A stretch of DNA of 64,000 bases. Origin: Oceanihabitans sediminis. GTDB taxonomy: Bacteria > Bacteroidota > Bacteroidia > Flavobacteriales > Flavobacteriaceae. The DNA is taken from the NCBI RefSeq assembly GCF_003337215.1, contig NZ_QPIG01000001.1, positions 496,001 through 560,000 on the forward strand, in the 5' to 3' direction. Made by a program: the position numbers and the translations under genes. Positions within the stretch are counted from its first letter, which is position 1. Each line of letters opens with the position of its first letter. A model generated the notes under the pieces. It saw nothing but the letters and a program-made list of their open reading frames with translations, had not been told where the DNA came from and ran no database searches. This document shows, piece by piece, positions 24,876-33,748 of the stretch.

Positions 24876-24941
24876 CTTGGGCTCGAACCAAGGACCCTCT
24901 GATTAACAGTCAGATGCTCTAACCAACTGAGCTAAGGAGGA
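24868..24941 (-). tRNA. tRNA-Asn (anticodon GTT)
   Basis: 74 nt cloverleaf on the - strand. The acceptor stem is TCCTCCT/AGGAGGA with discriminator G as usual for Asn. The anticodon stem-loop is CTGA-CTGTTAA-TCAG with GTT, and the T arm is CTTGG-TTCGAGC-CCAAG. CCA is not encoded. Its 3' end is the attachment site of the decayed element described next to it. Confidence 0.95.
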
Positions 24942-25017
24942 GTGTTATTCGCGTTTGCGAGGGCAAATATATATCAATTTTTAGTTATTACAAATATATT
25001 TTAAAAAAAAATTCAAA

Positions 25018-26358
25018 TTAATTTAACCACTCCTGTATTGCCTTGAATGCATCGTTACCATTAGCATACAATACAAGACCAATAAGTATTACAAAACCAA
25101 CTAATTGCGCGTATTCCATAAACTTGTCGCCAGGCTTTCTGCCAGATATCATTTCGTATAATAAAAACATTACATGACCTCCATCTAGAGCAGGAATTGG
25201 TAATAAATTTAAAACTCCAAGCATAATAGATAGGAATGCGGTTAAATACCAAAACGCTTGCCAGTTCCACTCTGAAGGGAACATTTGTCCGATAGCAGCA
25301 AAACCTCCTATCTGAGATGCTCCTTTTTTAGTAAAGATATATTGAAACTGCGCTAAATAATCTTTTATCTCCCAGTAACCTTTACTAAACCCTCCTGAAA
25401 TACTTTCTGCTAAAGTGTATTCTCTATTCGTGTACTTAATAAACTCCGGATCTGTTTTAGAATATTCGATACCTATTTTTCTGTCTTCGGTAGGAGTTAT
25501 GGTAAATTCTTTCTTCTCACCATTACGATCTATCTCTAATAGAATATCTTCACTCACACTATTCTTTAAATGGTATGTAAAATCCGTAGAATAAGCTACT
25601 GGGTTACCGTTTACTCCAATAATCTTATCATTAGCTTGTAAACCTGCAATAGCAGCTGGTAAACCTTCGGTTACTACTTCAATTTGAAAAGGAGAACGAG
25701 GCTCGATTCCTGGTAAATCTCCTGCTTCAAATAATTGTTTTCCTATATCTTCCGGAATTTTTATTTCTTCAATAGAACCATTCTCATGTTCTACCTTAAT
25801 ATTATCAATATCTCTAAACATTAGATATTTTACGATTCCTTCGGTAAGTTCTTCCGCAGGCTGACCATCTATAGAAATAATTTTATCTCCTTGTTGAAAT
25901 CCGTAGTTCTCTAAAGTTTTACTTACACCGTAACCATATTTCACATCGTCTTTAGCTACATAATTTGTTCCCCAAGTAAACAGAATAATCATATATAAAA
26001 AGAATGCTAAAACGAAGTTCATAAAAACTCCTCCTAACATGATTATTAATCGTTGCCATGATGGTTTAGAGCGAAACTCCCAAGGTTGTGGTGGCTTCGC
26101 CATTTGCTCTTTATCCATGCTCTCATCAATCATTCCGGCTATTTTCACATAACCTCCAAGTGGTAACCAACCAATACCATAAACGGTTTCGCCAATTTTT
26201 TTCTTGAATAAAGAAAATTTCACATCAAAGAATAAGTAGAACTTTTCTACTTTGGTTTTAAATAGTTTTGCTGGGATAAAATGTCCTAATTCATGCAAAA
26301 CAACTAATATAGAAAGGCTCAAGAATAACTGAGCCGCTTTTATGATAAATACAGTCAT
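25018..26358 (-). CDS. rseP: RIP metalloprotease RseP (site-2 protease family)
   Basis: 446 residues. The zinc site HExxH is LHELGHF (about 21-27) in the first membrane span. The third ligand lies in NLLPIPALDGGHVM (about 385-398), the S2P N-x-x-P-x-P-x-L-D-G signature. Two PDZ-like regions lie between (GYGVSKTLENYGFQQGDKII and GLPAAIAGLQANDKIIGVNG). It is an intramembrane protease that cleaves anti-sigma factors and leftover signal peptides in the inner membrane. The length is normal. It starts with a standard ATG, and the M1 peptidase gene lies 73 bases upstream of it on the same strand. Confidence 0.95.
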   Translation of the reverse strand: MTVFIIKAAQLFLSLSILVVLHELGHFIPAKLFKTKVEKFYLFFDVKFSLFKKKIGETVYGIGWLPLGGYVKIAGMIDESMDKEQMAKPPQPWEFRSKPSWQRLIIMLGGVFMNFVLAFFLYMIILFTWGTNYVAKDDVKYGYGVSKTLENYGFQQGDKIISIDGQPAEELTEGIVKYLMFRDIDNIKVEHENGSIEEIKIPEDIGKQLFEAGDLPGIEPRSPFQIEVVTEGLPAAIAGLQANDKIIGVNGNPVAYSTDFTYHLKNSVSEDILLEIDRNGEKKEFTITPTEDRKIGIEYSKTDPEFIKYTNREYTLAESISGGFSKGYWEIKDYLAQFQYIFTKKGASQIGGFAAIGQMFPSEWNWQAFWYLTAFLSIMLGVLNLLPIPALDGGHVMFLLYEMISGRKPGDKFMEYAQLVGFVILIGLVLYANGNDAFKAIQEWLN

Positions 26359-26431
26359 GTATCGATTTTATTTTATAACGTGCAAAAGTAAGCTTTTATA
26401 GTTTCTAAAAAAAACGCGGAAAAACCATAGC

Positions 26432-28372
26432 TTAATCCTTTAACAATCTTTTAAATAAAACGCCTTGATTTGTAGAAAATTTCACAAAATGAACCCCGGA
26501 AGACAAAGTTTGAACATCTACTTGCTCTTGATAAGGGGCTTCTAAAACTATCTTTCCCAAGACATCATAGATGCTTAAATCATAAATTTTTAAAGCGTCT
26601 GGTTTTTCAATTTTAAAATAGTTTTTTGATGGATTGGGATACAAAAAGATGCTGTCACTTAAAATAAGATTGCTAGTACTTAATGTGACATTATTATTTT
26701 TAGAAATTAAATGGACCTCAGGATCGAACAATATTTCGCTAATTTCAAAATTTACAGTTTGCAAAAATGTCTCGCCTTCAAAAGTATTATCTAATACAAT
26801 ATCTAAAACCTCTCCTTGAACACCATTAATTCTTATGGGAATTGGCGCTTCAAAATAAGCTACCGAAGGATGGCTTTGTGTTTGATTGACCTGCAATTGA
26901 ATTTGATTTGTATCCAACCAAGCCCATTGTATATTATAACTAGGATAACCTTCATTGTAAATCCAATCGTCAAAAAACTCTGTTAAATTTTGTCCGCTAG
27001 CAGCTTCCATTTTAGCAATATAATCTGGGGTTTTAGCATAATCAAAAGCTAATTCTGAATCACTTAAATAATCTTGCATTCCTTGATAGAAGTCTGTATC
27101 ACCCAGTTTTTTTCTAAGCATATGCAAAACCATAGAACCTTTATTATAACTCAACCTACTGCTAAAAATTCTGTTTACATTAGTAGTATCTGCATCGGTT
27201 AAATAAACGGCTCCATCTGGCTGCGAAGTAATAAGATTGACACTAGATTGCCTCCAATTTTTAAAACTCTCTTCTCCATCAAAATCTTCCACTACTAAAC
27301 CTGATAAATAATTAGCAAATCCTTCGTTTAACCAAATATCTTTCCAGCTTCCACAGGTTATTTTATTGCCAAACCATTGGTGTGCTAGTTCGTGAGCTAT
27401 TAAATTTCTTCCGAAGCTTCCCATAAACGAAACTGTTGTATGTTCCATTCCACCACCCCAACCAAACTGTGCGTGACCATATTTTTCTGAAGCATAAGGA
27501 TATTCTTCAAACTTAGTTGAAAACAATTCCATAATATCTACAGTGATGGCTGTACTTTCTTGAGCTGTAGCCAAATTCTCTGGATAAACATAATTTACAA
27601 TTTCAAAAGGGTTCCCGTTATTATCTACTGTATGCGAATACACCTCGTAATTTGTTGCAGCAATAGCAACTAAATAGGCAGGAATAGGAAATTCATGTTT
27701 ATAATGTGTGGTTTTAAAATTTCCGTTTATTACTTGACTTTGCTCCACCCCATTACTCACTGCTATATATTCCTCATTAGCACCATTAAAAACTGGTGTA
27801 GTAATATAAACATCAAGACTGTCTATTTTATCATTTAGGTCTTGCTTACAAGGCCACCAACCTTTTGCTCCGTATGGCTCAGATAGCGTCCAAATAATTG
27901 GTGCGCCATTATGAGTTGTTTGCGCAAAAGAACCAAAACCAGAACTAAGTGGGTTTCCAGAATAGGTGATTTCTACAATTCCTGTTTCCCCTTGATTTAA
28001 TGTTTGAAAAAGAGTGATTACTAGTTCGTCATCACTATTCTGAGAAAAGGTCAATGAGTTTCCGTTTTGTAAAACTTGAGAAACTACCATATTGTTAGTT
28101 AAATCAAAGGTTACTTCATTCATATTTTCTTTAGCCACAAAATGTGTAGTTACTACTCCAGAAATACTAGACACACTAGGATCTACAGTAAATTCTAATT
28201 TATGATAAGTAACATCGTAATTCCCTGTATTAAAATTAACCCTTTGATTATATATTCTATTGGAAGCCGATTTCATTTCTGCTTCAGCAATAGTATTTAA
28301 ATCATCTTCATAAGTTTGAGCAAAAGTTAAGCTTAGAGGAAATAGAAAGAAAAGTAAAATGTAATATTTCAT
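26432..28372 (-). CDS. secreted M1-family zinc aminopeptidase with T9SS sorting domain
   Basis: 646 residues from ATG 28,372. An in-frame start 60 bases further out would put 20 residues before the signal peptide and is rejected. The signal peptide is MKYYILLFFLFPLSLTFAQ. The M1 exopeptidase motif is seen as GWGGGMEHTT, and the zinc site as HELAHQW (about 327) with the downstream NEGFANY Glu. The last about 75 residues (LYPNPSKNYFKIE ... LSSGVHFVKFSTNQG ... LLKD) form a type A C-terminal sorting domain for the type IX secretion system, so the enzyme is exported or attached to the cell surface. It cleaves N-terminal residues from peptides. Confidence 0.93.
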   Translation of the reverse strand: MKYYILLFFLFPLSLTFAQTYEDDLNTIAEAEMKSASNRIYNQRVNFNTGNYDVTYHKLEFTVDPSVSSISGVVTTHFVAKENMNEVTFDLTNNMVVSQVLQNGNSLTFSQNSDDELVITLFQTLNQGETGIVEITYSGNPLSSGFGSFAQTTHNGAPIIWTLSEPYGAKGWWPCKQDLNDKIDSLDVYITTPVFNGANEEYIAVSNGVEQSQVINGNFKTTHYKHEFPIPAYLVAIAATNYEVYSHTVDNNGNPFEIVNYVYPENLATAQESTAITVDIMELFSTKFEEYPYASEKYGHAQFGWGGGMEHTTVSFMGSFGRNLIAHELAHQWFGNKITCGSWKDIWLNEGFANYLSGLVVEDFDGEESFKNWRQSSVNLITSQPDGAVYLTDADTTNVNRIFSSRLSYNKGSMVLHMLRKKLGDTDFYQGMQDYLSDSELAFDYAKTPDYIAKMEAASGQNLTEFFDDWIYNEGYPSYNIQWAWLDTNQIQLQVNQTQSHPSVAYFEAPIPIRINGVQGEVLDIVLDNTFEGETFLQTVNFEISEILFDPEVHLISKNNNVTLSTSNLILSDSIFLYPNPSKNYFKIEKPDALKIYDLSIYDVLGKIVLEAPYQEQVDVQTLSSGVHFVKFSTNQGVLFKRLLKD

Positions 28373-28480
28373 TTTATATAAGTTTGAATTAATAAAGTTA
28401 CAATATTTAACTTTTAAAGTAACCAATATCACAGACGCTCCGTGAAATATATTGTAATTTTGTACAAAAATTTATAAGTC

Positions 28481-29152
28481 ATGCTTGAGTTTTTTAAAGA
28501 CTACAAATACTTCGCTATTGTTTTTAGCATTTTATCGGTAATCATTCTTACTACTTTTTATAATATTTTAAAGGTAGAAAAGCCACTTCCCATTTACCAA
28601 CCAGCTTTGGTTAACTATGAATTGGTGGATAGCACCATCCAACACAGAAAAAAATATCATAAAATTGCTGACTTCAGCCTTATCAATCAGAACGGAAAAA
28701 CCATTACCCAAGAAGATTATAAGGACAAGATATATGTAGCAGATTTCTTTTTTACTACATGTCAAACTATTTGTCCGTTAATGACAGACAATATGCACAT
28801 CGTACAACAAAAAACCATGAACGATGGGGATATCATGCTTCTTTCGCACACGGTTACTCCGGAGATTGATAGTGTAGCGCAGTTAAAAAAATACGCTATA
28901 GAAAAAGGTGTAAACGATGCTAAATGGAATCTAGTTACAGGAGATAAAAAACAAATTTACGAGCTTGCTAGAAAAAGCTACCTTGCTGTTAAAACAGATG
29001 GTAACGGTGATGAATACGATATGATTCATACAGAAAACTTTATGCTAGTAGACAAAAAACGTCAAATTAGAGGCTTTTATGACGGTACTAAAACCGAAGA
29101 CATCCAGCGATTATTAGAAGAGATTGAAAAATTAAAGAAAGAATATAAGTAG
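28481..29152 (+). CDS. SCO family protein (SenC/PrrC), copper chaperone/thiol-redox
   Basis: 223 residues. One N-terminal membrane anchor (about 11-29) is followed by a periplasmic thioredoxin fold. The copper-binding CxxxC is in FTTCQTICPLMTDNM (about 92-104), and the third ligand His lies in YDMIHTENFMLVD (about 189), which matches functional SCO1 proteins. SCO proteins deliver copper to cytochrome oxidase or maintain its thiols. A TAATTTTG -7-like box ends 18 bases before the ATG, without a clear -33 partner. FeoA-FeoB follow after a 74-base gap with their own TAnnTTTG. Confidence 0.92.
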   Translation: MLEFFKDYKYFAIVFSILSVIILTTFYNILKVEKPLPIYQPALVNYELVDSTIQHRKKYHKIADFSLINQNGKTITQEDYKDKIYVADFFFTTCQTICPLMTDNMHIVQQKTMNDGDIMLLSHTVTPEIDSVAQLKKYAIEKGVNDAKWNLVTGDKKQIYELARKSYLAVKTDGNGDEYDMIHTENFMLVDKKRQIRGFYDGTKTEDIQRLLEEIEKLKKEYK

Positions 29153-29191
29153 TTTATTTAGCTACAATTTTTTTTGCTAAGTCATTTATAT

Positions 29192-29199
29192 TACTTTTG
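29192..29199 (+). promoter_or_regulatory. possible -7 element for feoAB
   Basis: TACTTTTG matches TAnnTTTG, 27 bases before the TTG start of feoA. The nearest upstream TTTG (29,173-29,176) is only 15 bases away, so the -33 match is weak. Confidence 0.4.
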
Positions 29200-29226
29200 C
29201 TTCTTTAAAATCAATCTAAATAAGCA

Positions 29227-29463
29227 TTGCAGACAACAGTAGCACATCTAAAACGCGGGGAACAAGGCATCATTACAGATGTTTCTTCTATCCATATTCC
29301 GCTAAAATTACTAGAAATGGGTTGTCTTCCTGGAAACATGGTAGAGCTTATACAAGTAGCACCTTTTGAAGACCCCATGTACCTAAATATTAATGGAACA
29401 CATTTGGCTATTAGAAAAGAAACTGCAATTCATATAATCATTGAAAAGATAATCCATGAGTAA
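29227..29463 (+). CDS. feoA: FeoA, ferrous iron transport accessory protein
   Basis: 78 residues, a complete SH3-like FeoA domain (GEQGIITDVSSIHIPLKLLE, MGCLPGNMVELIQVAPFEDP, HLAIRKETAIHI). The start is TTG at 29,227, since no ATG gives the conserved N-terminus. FeoA is a small cytoplasmic partner that modulates FeoB-dependent Fe(II) uptake. Its stop overlaps the feoB ATG by 8 bases, indicating coupled translation. Confidence 0.93.
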   Translation: MQTTVAHLKRGEQGIITDVSSIHIPLKLLEMGCLPGNMVELIQVAPFEDPMYLNINGTHLAIRKETAIHIIIEKIIHE

Positions 29464-31555
29464 ACAAATAAACGTTGCACTTATTGGAAACCCAAATACC
29501 GGAAAAACCTCTGTATTCAACGCACTTACAGGTTTAAATCAAAAGGTTGGTAACTATCCAGGAATTACTGTAGAAAAGAAAGAAGGGGTTTGCAAACTTC
29601 CACGCGGAGTAAAAGCACATATTATAGATTTACCAGGAACTTATAGCTTAAACGCTTCTTCTTTAGATGAAAATGTAGTTATTGAGCTACTTTTAAACAA
29701 AAACGATAAAGATTTCCCGGATGTTGCCGTAGTAGTAAGTGATGTTGAAAATTTAAAGCGAAACTTACTTCTCTTCACTCAAATTAAAGATTTAGAAATC
29801 CCTTGTATTCTTGCTATTAATATGGCTGACAGAATGCGCTACAAAGGAATTTCTTTAGATATAGATTATTTAGAAAAGGAACTTAAAACTAAAATTGCTC
29901 TTATAAGCACTCGTAAAAAAGAAGGGATTGACGAACTTAAAGAGCTAATAACAAACTACAAAGAACTATCTGTAGAACCTTGTTTAAATGCTTCGGAAAT
30001 TGACCCAAAATATTTTGATAGTTTACGCCAAGCCTTTCCAAATCAGCTTTTATACAAACTTTGGCTAGTTATAACCCAAGATGTAAACTTCGGAAAAACA
30101 GACCGGAAAGAGGTTGAAGCCATTGCAAGTTTCAAAACAAAATCAAAAAGTGATCTTAAAAGATTACAACAAAAAGAAACCATAAAACGATACCAATTCA
30201 TCAATAACACCCTTAAAAAAGGACAAACCATTGATGCTTCTCAAGCTAAAGATTTACGCTCTAAACTAGACAAAATCTTAACGCATAAGGTTTGGGGTTA
30301 TGTAATTTTCTTTTTCGTTTTACTAACTATTTTTCAAGCTATTTACGATTGGTCTTCTGTACCAATGGATTTTATAGATAGCACTTTTGCCTCCTTAAGC
30401 GAATGGACAAAAGACAACCTTCCTCCAGGAACCTTTACCAATTTACTTTCCGAAGGAATTATTCCGGGACTTGGTGGTATTGTAATATTTATTCCGCAAA
30501 TCGCATTTCTATTTTTATTCATTGCTGTTTTAGAAGAAAGCGGTTATATGAGTCGCGTGGTTTTCTTAATGGATCGCGGAATGAGACGATTTGGATTAAG
30601 CGGAAAAAGTGTGGTTCCATTAATTTCTGGTACTGCCTGTGCTATTCCAGCAATTATGGCTACAAGAAATATCGAAAATTGGAAAGAACGATTAATCACC
30701 ATTTTAGTAACACCATTTACAACTTGCTCTGCGAGACTTCCGGTATATTTAATCATTATTTCCTTAGTTATACCAGAAGGTCGTTTTCTAGGCCTAGGAT
30801 ACCAAGCATTAACCTTAATGCTACTTTATTTAATAGGTTTTGGAGCTGCTTTAGTTTCTGCTATGATTTTAAACAAAGTACTAAGACTTAAAAGCAAAAG
30901 CTTTTTTGTAGTAGAAATGCCTAACTACAAACTACCCTTAATTAAAAACGTTTTTTTAACTGTTATTGAAAAAACAAAATCGTTTGTATTTGGAGCCGGT
31001 AAAATCATATTAGCTATTTCTATTATCTTATGGTTTTTAGCTTCGTACGGACCTGGAGATTCCTTTAATAATGCGGAAGCTATCGTAACCGAACAATATG
31101 CTGCAGAAAATTTAAGCGAAAGCGAATTACACAAAAAAATAGAATCACATAAACTAGAACATTCTTTTATTGGTATTGCAGGACATGCTATTGAACCTGT
31201 TATTAGACCCCTAGGTTACGATTGGAAAATCGGAATTGCCATTGTAAGTTCCTTTGCCGCTAGAGAAGTTTTTGTAGGTACCTTAGCTACTATTTATAGC
31301 GTTGGAAGCGATGAAGAAGAAACCATTAAAAACAGAATGGCAGGTGAAATAAATCCTATTCTTGGCGGACCTCTTTTTAATTTTGCCTCAGGAATTTCCT
31401 TGTTATTATTTTATGCATTTGCAATGCAATGTATGAGTACACTAGCCATCGTTAAAAAAGAAACCAATAGTTGGAAATGGCCAATTTTACAACTAGTTTT
31501 AATGAGTGCTTTTGCTTATGTAGTTGCCTTAATTGCTTATCAAGTATTAATTTAA
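29456..31555 (+). CDS. feoB: FeoB, ferrous iron transporter
   Basis: 699 residues. The N-terminal G domain has G1 GNPNTGKTSVFNAL (about 10-23), G3 DLPGTYSL (about 60) and G4-type NMADR (about 122). The membrane part starts at about residue 280 with repeated gate motifs (FIPQIAFLFLFIAVLEESGY, then SGTACAIPAIMATR, and CSARLPVYLIII). It imports Fe(II) across the inner membrane, driven or gated by GTP. It is a full-length single protein, not split. A 45-codon Cys-rich partner follows. Confidence 0.96.
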   Translation: MSKQINVALIGNPNTGKTSVFNALTGLNQKVGNYPGITVEKKEGVCKLPRGVKAHIIDLPGTYSLNASSLDENVVIELLLNKNDKDFPDVAVVVSDVENLKRNLLLFTQIKDLEIPCILAINMADRMRYKGISLDIDYLEKELKTKIALISTRKKEGIDELKELITNYKELSVEPCLNASEIDPKYFDSLRQAFPNQLLYKLWLVITQDVNFGKTDRKEVEAIASFKTKSKSDLKRLQQKETIKRYQFINNTLKKGQTIDASQAKDLRSKLDKILTHKVWGYVIFFFVLLTIFQAIYDWSSVPMDFIDSTFASLSEWTKDNLPPGTFTNLLSEGIIPGLGGIVIFIPQIAFLFLFIAVLEESGYMSRVVFLMDRGMRRFGLSGKSVVPLISGTACAIPAIMATRNIENWKERLITILVTPFTTCSARLPVYLIIISLVIPEGRFLGLGYQALTLMLLYLIGFGAALVSAMILNKVLRLKSKSFFVVEMPNYKLPLIKNVFLTVIEKTKSFVFGAGKIILAISIILWFLASYGPGDSFNNAEAIVTEQYAAENLSESELHKKIESHKLEHSFIGIAGHAIEPVIRPLGYDWKIGIAIVSSFAAREVFVGTLATIYSVGSDEEETIKNRMAGEINPILGGPLFNFASGISLLLFYAFAMQCMSTLAIVKKETNSWKWPILQLVLMSAFAYVVALIAYQVLI

Positions 31556-31585
31556 GGTTTTACTAAAAATTACGACTATAGTATT

Positions 31586-31723
31586 ATGAATAGCCTTTTA
31601 CAAGACATATTAGCATTTGCAGCTCTTTTTTTCGCTATCGGATTTTTAGTAAAAAAATTCTTTTGGAAAAAAAGAAAGCCTAAAAATGGCATAAAAATTC
31701 ACGATTGCGATAATTGCCACTAA
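31586..31723 (+). CDS. FeoB-associated Cys-rich membrane protein
   Basis: 45 residues from ATG 31,586 to TAA 31,721-31,723. One membrane span (ILAFAALFFAIGFLV), a basic stretch (KKFFWKKRKPK) and a C-terminal HDCDNCH with a CxxC flanked by His. Tiny proteins of this design follow feoB in many Firmicutes and Bacteroidetes and may bind iron or help assemble the channel. It is too short for ordinary gene callers but sits 30 bases after feoB on the same strand. Confidence 0.85.
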   Translation: MNSLLQDILAFAALFFAIGFLVKKFFWKKRKPKNGIKIHDCDNCH

Positions 31724-31738
31724 AGCTAAATCAAAATA

Positions 31739-32164
31739 CTAATTTCTATACTCAAGCTGAAGGTAATAATCTTCCTTCGCTGGCTTTTGTCCTGCAACTG
31801 GATAAGGCATAATATTAATTCCTGAAATACTTATTTCTTCTGAAGCAAATATATTTCCTAATAAGTTTTCCATAGAGTTTGTCGGACTTATAGTTAGTTT
31901 TCTTTCTGCTATTTTTTTAGAATCCCTATAGACTTCCACCAAAATAGTCACCTCCCCAGCCCAAATACAATTCACATTTTTAGGGCAACGAGAATCTTCC
32001 ACAACCTCTACAAACCTAACTTCTAGATCTTCAAAGAGCATCGCTTCTCCTAAGTATAATTTAGAAACAATTATAGGAGCTTCTACCCTTTTTACCGAAG
32101 TAGTATCCTGAGCGAAGGAAAAACTAGAAAAAATAATGGCAACAAAAAATAAAATAGGCTTCAT
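31739..32164 (-). CDS. hypothetical exported protein with SRCPKNVNCIWAG motif
   Basis: 141 residues. The signal peptide is MKPILFFVAIIFSSFSFAQ. The mature domain contains VRFVEVVEDSRCPKNVNCIW, a two-Cys motif recurrent in small exported proteins of Bacteroidetes, followed by beta-rich sequence ending YYLQLEYRN. The cysteines probably form a disulfide. It is convergent with feoB and its small partner. Function unknown. Confidence 0.75.
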   Translation of the reverse strand: MKPILFFVAIIFSSFSFAQDTTSVKRVEAPIIVSKLYLGEAMLFEDLEVRFVEVVEDSRCPKNVNCIWAGEVTILVEVYRDSKKIAERKLTISPTNSMENLLGNIFASEEISISGINIMPYPVAGQKPAKEDYYLQLEYRN

Positions 32165-32220
32165 ATAAAATAAGTTTAGTTACTTCTATCTAACATAAAT
32201 CAAGCCAATTTAAAAAACCT

Positions 32221-32251
32221 TTTGAAAAAATCATTATTTTAGCTACATTTG
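32221..32251 (+). promoter_or_regulatory. strong Bacteroidetes promoter for the metal-uptake operon
   Basis: TTTG at 32,221-32,224, 19 bases, then TACATTTG at 32,244-32,251: the best match in the window to TTTG-N19-TAnnTTTG. It lies 45 bases upstream of the DtxR-family start codon. Confidence 0.8.
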
Positions 32252-32257
32252 AATAAT

Positions 32258-32275
32258 ATTTAAGCATACTTAAAT
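32258..32275. promoter_or_regulatory. 18-bp palindrome, likely operator of the DtxR-family regulator
   Basis: A perfect inverted repeat ATTTAAG-CATA-CTTAAAT starts 6 bases after the -7 box, over the expected transcription start region. Size and symmetry fit a DtxR/MntR dimer site. Because it lies at the head of the operon that encodes the regulator and a metal importer, autorepression by metal-loaded regulator is the simple reading. It is inference, not tested. Confidence 0.6.
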
Positions 32276-32295
32276 TTTAATTAAAGCAATTAGAT

Positions 32296-32955
32296 ATGTC
32301 TGTAGCAATTGAAAACTTCGTAAAAGCTATTTACAAAAATGGGAAACACGACGACAATGATACCAAACCCGGAAACATTGCTAAAAAGCTCGGTATCTCT
32401 AATGCTGCTGCCACAGATATGGCAAAAAGCTTAGCAAACAAAAATCTAATTAATTACGAAAAGTACAAAGCTTTAGAATTAACTGAAGAAGGGGAAAAAT
32501 TAGCTCTAAAAGTAATTAGAAAACATAGACTTTGGGAGGCTTTTCTTTATAAAACCCTAGAGATGTCCCTTCACGAAATCCATCGGGAAGCAGAATTTTT
32601 AGAGCATGAAACCTCCGATTTTTTAGCAGATAAAATTAGCGAGTATTTAGGAAACCCAAAGTTTGATCCACACGGAGATCCTATCCCTAATGCAGATGGA
32701 GAAATAACAACAAAAGACAACTCTACCACATTATCGAAAACAAAAGAAGGTAAAAGTTATATCATTTCTAGATTAATGAGTGACGATAAAGAATTCTTCG
32801 ACTTTTGTGCACAAAACGGATTGAAATATGGCAACAAAATATTTGTTAGCAAACAGTTTTCTAAAAACAAGATGACACAAATAAACATTAATAGCAACAC
32901 GATATTATTAAATGAAGATTTTACAAAAATCATATACGTTAATGAAATTCAATAA
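32296..32955 (+). CDS. DtxR/MntR-family metal-dependent transcriptional regulator
   Basis: 219 residues. A winged helix-turn-helix covers residues about 1-65 (GNIAKKLGISNAAATDMAKS recognition helix, then LTEEGEKLAL). A metal-binding dimerisation domain follows (HRLWEAFLYKTLEMSLHEIHREAEFLEHETSDFL, rich in His and Glu, broken here into two helices). The C-terminal about 70 residues are a FeoA/SH3-like domain. It is first in an operon with an outer-membrane protein and a Zn/Mn-type ABC importer, so it probably represses them when the metal is plentiful. Whether it senses Mn, Fe or Zn cannot be told by eye. Confidence 0.92.
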   Translation: MSVAIENFVKAIYKNGKHDDNDTKPGNIAKKLGISNAAATDMAKSLANKNLINYEKYKALELTEEGEKLALKVIRKHRLWEAFLYKTLEMSLHEIHREAEFLEHETSDFLADKISEYLGNPKFDPHGDPIPNADGEITTKDNSTTLSKTKEGKSYIISRLMSDDKEFFDFCAQNGLKYGNKIFVSKQFSKNKMTQININSNTILLNEDFTKIIYVNEIQ

Positions 32956-33748
32956 ATTAAGGATATTATCAATAGGTGTATTTGTAAGCTCATTATCAAC
33001 TCCATCTTTTGCTCAAGAAACTAAAGTTGAGCCTCTTATAACCGATAGGCCAGATGCTACAGAGTCAGCAACTCCAATACAAAAAGGATTTATTCAAATT
33101 GAAACAGGTGCATTTTACGAGTCCAATGAACAACACAACATAAAGTTTAAAAAACACACCTACAACACAACTTTAGTCCGCTACGGATTGCTTGACAATC
33201 TGGAATTACGTTTAGGTTGGGATGTATCTGAAGAAAAAATAGAAAATAAGCATCAAATTGAAATTTCTAGTGGTTTATCGCCCCTACTGTTGGGTTTTAA
33301 AACAGGAATAGCAAAAGAAAATGGACTCCTCCCAGAAATTGGGGTCTTAGGTCATTTATACCTTCCATTTACCGCAAGTGAAGACTATAAACCAAAGACA
33401 ACCGGTGTAGATTTAATATTTTCGTTTTCACATACTATTAGCGAGAAATCAAGCTTTGCTTATAACCTTGGAGCCTCTTGGCAAGACGATTCTGCCAAAG
33501 CCTCTTATATTTATTCAATAGCCTATAGCCAAAGTATTACAGACAAAATTGACACATACATAGAACTATTTGGTGATTTTCCTGAAAAAAATAAGGCAAA
33601 CCATTTTTGGAACACAGGCATAACATACCTAATATCCAATAATTTTCAATTAGATTGTTCTGTTGGTACTAGTATAACCAAAGGACAAGATATTTTATTA
33701 AGTATTGGAGCTAGTTTCAGAATACCCAGTAAAACAAATAAAACATGA
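32942..33748 (+). CDS. outer-membrane transporter-like protein (phenol MetA-type barrel family)
   Basis: 268 residues from ATG 32,942 (a start 30 bases earlier would put ten extra residues before the signal peptide). The signal peptide ends STPSFAQ. The mature part opens LITDRPDATESATPIQKGF, the typical start of this family, followed by IQIETGAFYE and alternating beta-strands such as YGLLDNLELRLGWD. It overlaps the regulator by 14 bases and the next gene by 4, so it is co-expressed with the metal importer and may let the metal or its chelate cross the outer membrane. Substrate unknown. Confidence 0.75.
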   Translation: MKFNKLRILSIGVFVSSLSTPSFAQETKVEPLITDRPDATESATPIQKGFIQIETGAFYESNEQHNIKFKKHTYNTTLVRYGLLDNLELRLGWDVSEEKIENKHQIEISSGLSPLLLGFKTGIAKENGLLPEIGVLGHLYLPFTASEDYKPKTTGVDLIFSFSHTISEKSSFAYNLGASWQDDSAKASYIYSIAYSQSITDKIDTYIELFGDFPEKNKANHFWNTGITYLISNNFQLDCSVGTSITKGQDILLSIGASFRIPSKTNKT

